Shown in pieces: positions 59,716 through 64,000 of a DNA stretch of 64,000 bases. Numbering within the stretch: the first letter of the stretch is position 1; the number at the start of each line of letters is the position of its first letter. The notes under the pieces were generated by a model. It did not search any database. It saw only the letters and a list, made by a program, of their open reading frames with translations, and was not told where the DNA came from. The translations under genes were made by a program, and so were the position numbers. Origin of the DNA: Sipunculus nudus (taxonomy: Eukaryota; Annelida; Sipuncula; Golfingiida; Sipunculidae); contig CM049322.1 of assembly GCA_026874595.1 (NCBI GenBank), positions 40,976,840-41,040,839 on the forward strand. The letters run 5' to 3'.

Positions 59716-60094
59716 CAGCAAACTGTCCGTACATTACACCAAGGCAACAAGGCCTGACTACAAGTACATTTAAATTAAAAAGCCAAATCCTCATAGAATG
59801 AAGGAGGATATATGCAAATCATTTTTGACACTTAACAACCAATCAGGAGCTATCATTAGAGTTGTTGTTTGAGCATGTGACCAGTAACCTTGACCACATG
59901 AATGGGGATGAGATTTTGTTAAAAAAAATAATAAACTGTTCACTCAGATATTGATTTTATTATATTACTTAAAATTTAAAAGGTGTGATTTAATTTATTA
60001 TATAACCCCTGCCCCTCCTTGGCAGAGGTGATAAAAAATCAATGGCAGGTGTAATGTGTTGTAGGAGTATGGTTTTTGGAGCATCCAAAGCACA
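59716..60094. other. Noncoding, upstream of the EGF-like ORF
   Basis: If the ORF has its own promoter it would be here. I see no clear TATA or initiator. Confidence 0.3.
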
Positions 60095-60155
60095 ATAAGA
60101 ACCACCCCATCTGATGGAGGCTTGCATTCTTTAGAACACAGATTTCTGGTTGCAT
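60095..60155 (+). repeat. Fragment of the tctagtt-type repeat (3' end)
   Basis: gatggaggcttgcattcttt ... gatttctggttg matches the terminal part of the family at 15420-15500 (minus) and 2105-2125. Confidence 0.45.
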
Positions 60156-60871
60156 ATATTTTTGGTATTAGTATACTTGAATAAGCATGCCCATTGAAAG
60201 ACACTTGTTCCTAACAATCTAGGTTAATTAACAGACATATTCATAATTTCAAGGACCTGCATGCTAATTAAAATTTCCAGGACCTGTAGCAATCTTGCAA
60301 TTACATTAATTAACAACAGAATATCAGTCACCGAGGTGAACAACCTCCAAGCAATCATGCTCAAGTAACTACTAGAATGCGTTAGTATCCATTAAAATTT
60401 GAGATTGGTCAGAATGAAATTATCCAAATAATTATGACTGGTGCCAGTTTTATATTATATTGAAATCTTTTCTTTATCTATCTAAGTATCCTTTATTAAA
60501 CAATAGCTTTAACTGTAAACAGAGCAATCTGGATCCCAAAATTAACTTTGGAAATTTCAAATTTGACTGATTCAAACTTTAAGCTCCTAAAATAGCCAAT
60601 ATATTGTGATCATGAAAGTGTTACAATTTTCCTGTTGTTGCTAGATCAACTTTGTGACAGTTTCTGAAGTATAAATTACAGTGAAGTGAACACCATGAAC
60701 CACAGTTTAATTAACTTTGTTTGACAGAAATTAAATTGTGTCAGACAGAATTTCAAAAAGTGTTAAAATTTACTCTGGGACATTGAACTGAGTTGCGATG
60801 TGATTCAATCAATACTGTAGATTCTCTACACTGCTAAAGTAATGCTCCGAAATCTCCTGCAGTGAATCTAA
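60156..60871. other. Noncoding
   Basis: AT-rich, nothing recognised. Confidence 0.4.
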
Positions 60872-61133
60872 GGCCCTGTCATTTTACCCCCCCCCCTCCC
60901 CCCAGGCATAAAAAAATTTTATTTTGATTTTCATCTTTCAAGATGAAATAATACAATTTTGATAAGATTTCTTTTATTAGAAAGTGGTTTTACCTGTTAA
61001 GCAAAAAAGCTCTGTATTTATATGCTTTTCCCTGATCATATGACACTTTTTATCAAAATATACTAAAAAAGTAAAATATAAAATATGGCACACCTGCAAA
61101 AGTGCCTGTGAACCATACCTTTTTTTAATTGCC
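60872..61133. mobile_element. PIF/Harbinger-like MITE, copy 2 (262 bp)
   Basis: Flanked by TAA (60869-60871 and 61134-61136) like copy 1. The interior shares attttgattttc, atgcttttccct and the end gtgaaccatacc + T run with 41756-42085. It contains a C-rich run at about 60888-60902. Confidence 0.6.
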
Positions 61134-62016
61134 TAATGGAATGTCATTTAACTCTTATTTTACAGCCAGGGACACTATGATTTTAAGCTGATATTGAATC
61201 AGATAATAAACTTGTGATATTAAACATTACCAGTGGCATACCCAAAACCTTGAGAAGTGACCTGTGACATGTGATTTTTAGTGTGTATTTGAGAAACTGG
61301 GAGAAATAAAACCTGTATAGGTTCAATAAGGGTACGGGGTTGTGACACAAAAAAGTACTCTAAGGAAAGTGTCCAGGCAAGATATGTAGTTTGGTGGCAA
61401 GGGGATGTGTGTTGGCAAAGTTTAAAGAAGAATAACACTTTTTTTTTACCAAAGCTTTAAATTCTAGTAGGATTACAAACCACAAGACCTGACATAATGC
61501 ATCATCTGATACTTATAAAAGGAATTCAGTTCACGTTTGTTCGCAATGTTCTCTAAAACCGCGCTGTGTACAATATTGTGCCATACATCATTTTAAAGGT
61601 TATTATCCCCGCAGTGACATAGGCGATATGAAAATAAATAATTTTTAATATACATATAAGTTTGAGTGATTTTTCCGTTTTTTTACCGAGCACAGCCGAA
61701 CTGCCTTCGGCAATCACCGGAGTGCGTGCATCTTGGTCACTTAACCTCTAACACTAAGGACTATTGTTCATTTGAATAACGCTTGCTTTCAATGATGGAT
61801 TTGACCCACATGAGTGGTCAGTAAAAGAGAAAAACACATGTTTTTCGCTTTATGAAATGGAGAGTTCAACCCAGGAGGATTAATGACAAAACCTAATTCA
61901 AGGTCCCAATTTCAGGAACAGGCTTGGGGTGGGGTGGAGTGGAGTGCAGTCTTGGGTTTCAGGCATCAAAATTTGTCTGATACGATGAAAAAAAAAAAAC
62001 ATTGCGGCGGTTGAAA
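61134..62016. other. Noncoding; GC-richer patch near 61540-61760
   Basis: The patch contains cgaactgccttcggcaatc and other CpG-containing sequence but no exon I can support. A purine-rich tract gggtggggtggagtggagtg lies at 61926-61946. Confidence 0.3.
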
Positions 62017-62072
62017 ATGAATACGGACCCTCTGCATGGAGTCCAGTTGGGTCCGCTTCTGCTACTTACGAG
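62017..62072 (+). CDS. Possible short first exon (weak)
   Basis: ATG, 18 codons and two bases, with a small hydrophobic patch (LGPLLLLT), ending at a donor ACGAG|GTATGC. A GC-rich leader (cattgcggcggttg) precedes it. A possible 39-nt exon follows at 62234-62272 (tctcattcag|GTTTGC ... ATCAAG|gtaaac). The phases do not prove a join, and nothing is recognised. Confidence 0.12.
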
Positions 62073-63469
62073 GTATGCATATTTCTGTTTCTTTCTTCAG
62101 GCACAGTTTCCTTGCAACGTACATTTAATAAATCTTTCATGTGTTCCTCACGTCAACCTAATCTTTACATGTTCACCGATAGAATCCAGTCAAATATCAT
62201 CGAAAACCTGAATGCCCCCGCGTCTCATTCAGGTTTGCAATGTCAACACCATCACTGGCCAGGTCATCAAGGTAAACATACCGGGGTATAAATTTCTTGC
62301 CACGAGGACAGAACCACAAAATAAATGTTAAAAATACTGGAGCAACTGCAGGATCATGAGTTTATATGGACGGACATTATGATGTTAAGGATTCATGTAA
62401 TTTAAAATACAAGCAGCTGTACATAGAAACGTTTTCTGTTCACAGAAGTGTTGCCCCTCAGAGAGGTGCGTGAGTTATTCTGCAGTCATGCCAAAATGTT
62501 TATACAAATCTTATGGAGACATTTTCCCACTGAAAACCTATATTTTCTGTTAACTTTTAGAATAAAAAAAATGAGCCAACATTTCACATTTCAGTTAATA
62601 AATCTCCCCAACCCCGGTAATAAGCCCGATATACCGGGTCTATCAGGTAGTCTGACATAAATACCTAACAGCATTATGGGGGCAGAATACTTGTCCAACC
62701 TCACACCGATATTACTTTAAGAAAATTGGTGAAATCTCTATGAATTTAATTTAACCAATAATAGATTTAATTTGCTAATGACAATGATCATAATATGAAA
62801 AAGATATGATCCTGAAGACACTTTAATATATGTATCACTTCCCTAAAAAGAAACAGAAGTCCTTGTCGATTCATTACATTTTGAATTGACACAAGCTCAG
62901 AACCTAGCCACTTTAGACAAAATGCTCGAGACATACTTATCTGTGCAAATTTTTTGTGGCCTGTGATTTTGCAGATTGTGCAGAGTTTATTTCTATACCG
63001 TGATGTTAGCTACTTTTATGGGTTTAATGTCTTTTATGGGTTCAATGTCATATCAAAGTTTATTACTGGGTTATGTCATTATGTGCATTTCATATCTAGC
63101 CTAAGTAATATTTAATTTTAGTCTGCATCTTTATTAAATGAATATTTTTTTCAAAGTCAGGTCATTTTTTATGCAATTACTTGCATGTAAAAGCATTTTA
63201 GCGCACGTCACCTTGGATTTAACACTTTACAGAATGAAATATTATTATAATTATTTTAATTAAAAAATTATGTTTATTTTCTTCTATCTGAAAGAGCCAT
63301 TTGTCTTTACTTTAAGAAAAGAACAGAAGATTATTTGACAAATAATGACTGTCTCTGACAATTTGCCTGGGGGGAAAACATTTATTTGTAGCCCTAAACC
63401 TGAGTGTTTTTTTTTTTTTAATCAGACTTTATTACACAGATTCAACACTTGGTGATGACTGGCCTGACA
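62073..63469. other. Noncoding
   Basis: AT-rich with a few GC-richer spots (62200-62300). No exon I can support. Confidence 0.3.
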
Positions 63470-64000
63470 GGAAACAGCAGCAAAGGCTCATGGGAAGGTA
63501 ATGCATGAGTCATGTGACTGAGATTCAGTCTGACAACTCTTAGCCTGGAGCATACAAATCACTGACATTTCCTAGGCTTTGGTCTTACGAGACTACCAGA
63601 TTTTCTGTTGTGATTCAGAGCAAGTTATGCCAGCCACGGCATATTCTGCCACTTGTAGTCTCATTCCATCAGTAGTACATTACTGGCGTCTCGACTCCAA
63701 TTCCCTTTATATATTGATTAAATCGGTTGGAGGAGTAAAACACTATCACCATATTCAGTAGAATACGGGGGTTTCGACCCATACATGTGGGTCCCTGACA
63801 TTCTGTTTCAGCTCTGGATTATCGCAGATCCTATATCCCAGAATTCCAAAAGGATTCACGGACATTACGGCTAAGCCTGCTGCTATGTGCTTTGACTTCA
63901 TACTCTGGCAGAAACATCAAAAGAGCTGCCTGTGTGATTGAAAAAGCTCACCAGTACTAAAAAAGTTTCCAAATCTACATTTTATTAATTTCTATTACTT
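63470..64000. other. GC-richer island at the right edge
   Basis: About 450 bp of complex sequence with a short plus-strand ORF (63579-63761) lacking any domain. Possibly regulatory; cut by the window edge. Confidence 0.3.

Noticed and set aside
62203-62335. 39-codon ORF starting MPPRLIQVCN with a possible 39-nt exon inside
   Set aside because: Too short to judge, no domain, and the splice sites are only moderate. Mentioned with the weak first-exon candidate only.

Overview
This window looks like a piece of an animal nuclear genome, most likely a bivalve mollusc. It is strongly AT-rich, has no bacterial-style gene packing and no long ORF, and is littered with non-autonomous repeats. The organism call is an inference. 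It rests on repeats with tandem cores rich in TGACCTTGACC, (ACRG)n tetranucleotide tails like those of oyster 'pearl' elements, and short tRNA-derived SINEs.

Only one stretch looks convincingly like part of a protein-coding gene: an internal exon for the first half of an immunoglobulin-like domain at 206-368 on the minus strand, with good acceptor and donor sites. The rest could be a very long 5' intron of that gene, or intergenic DNA. A second, weaker candidate is a 121-residue secreted, EGF-like ORF at 59350-59715 on the minus strand. A few other short ORFs look protein-like, but I could not recognise them.

Layout. 1-25 kb: the end of a long-inverted-repeat element, the Ig exon, AT-rich sequence with scattered SINEs and MITEs, and several GC-richer non-repetitive islands that resemble cis-regulatory blocks. 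25.8-31.6 kb: two repeat elements, E1 (with a 289-bp tandem array of nuclear-receptor-like sites) and F (2.6 kb plus an extra module). 31.6-41.7 kb: mostly unremarkable sequence with pogo-like MITEs and G/C homopolymer runs. 41.7-44.2 kb: a Harbinger-like MITE and a 2.0-kb long-TIR element (A). 44.2-48.4 kb: islands and a dispersed repeat. 48.4-52.2 kb: element E2, split by a nested second copy of F. 53.7-56.2 kb: a second long-TIR element (B) inserted in a tandem repeat. 56-64 kb: low-density sequence with the EGF-like ORF and a second Harbinger-like MITE.

The most interesting signals are structural. The long-TIR elements A and B (and the fragment C at the left edge) have arms built from iterated quasi-palindromic words on a common frame, but with a different palindromic core in each element. 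E1, E2 and F share a terminal design in which the outer arm of the 3' hairpin can pair either locally or with the 5' end, and the sequences differ between families while the geometry is kept.
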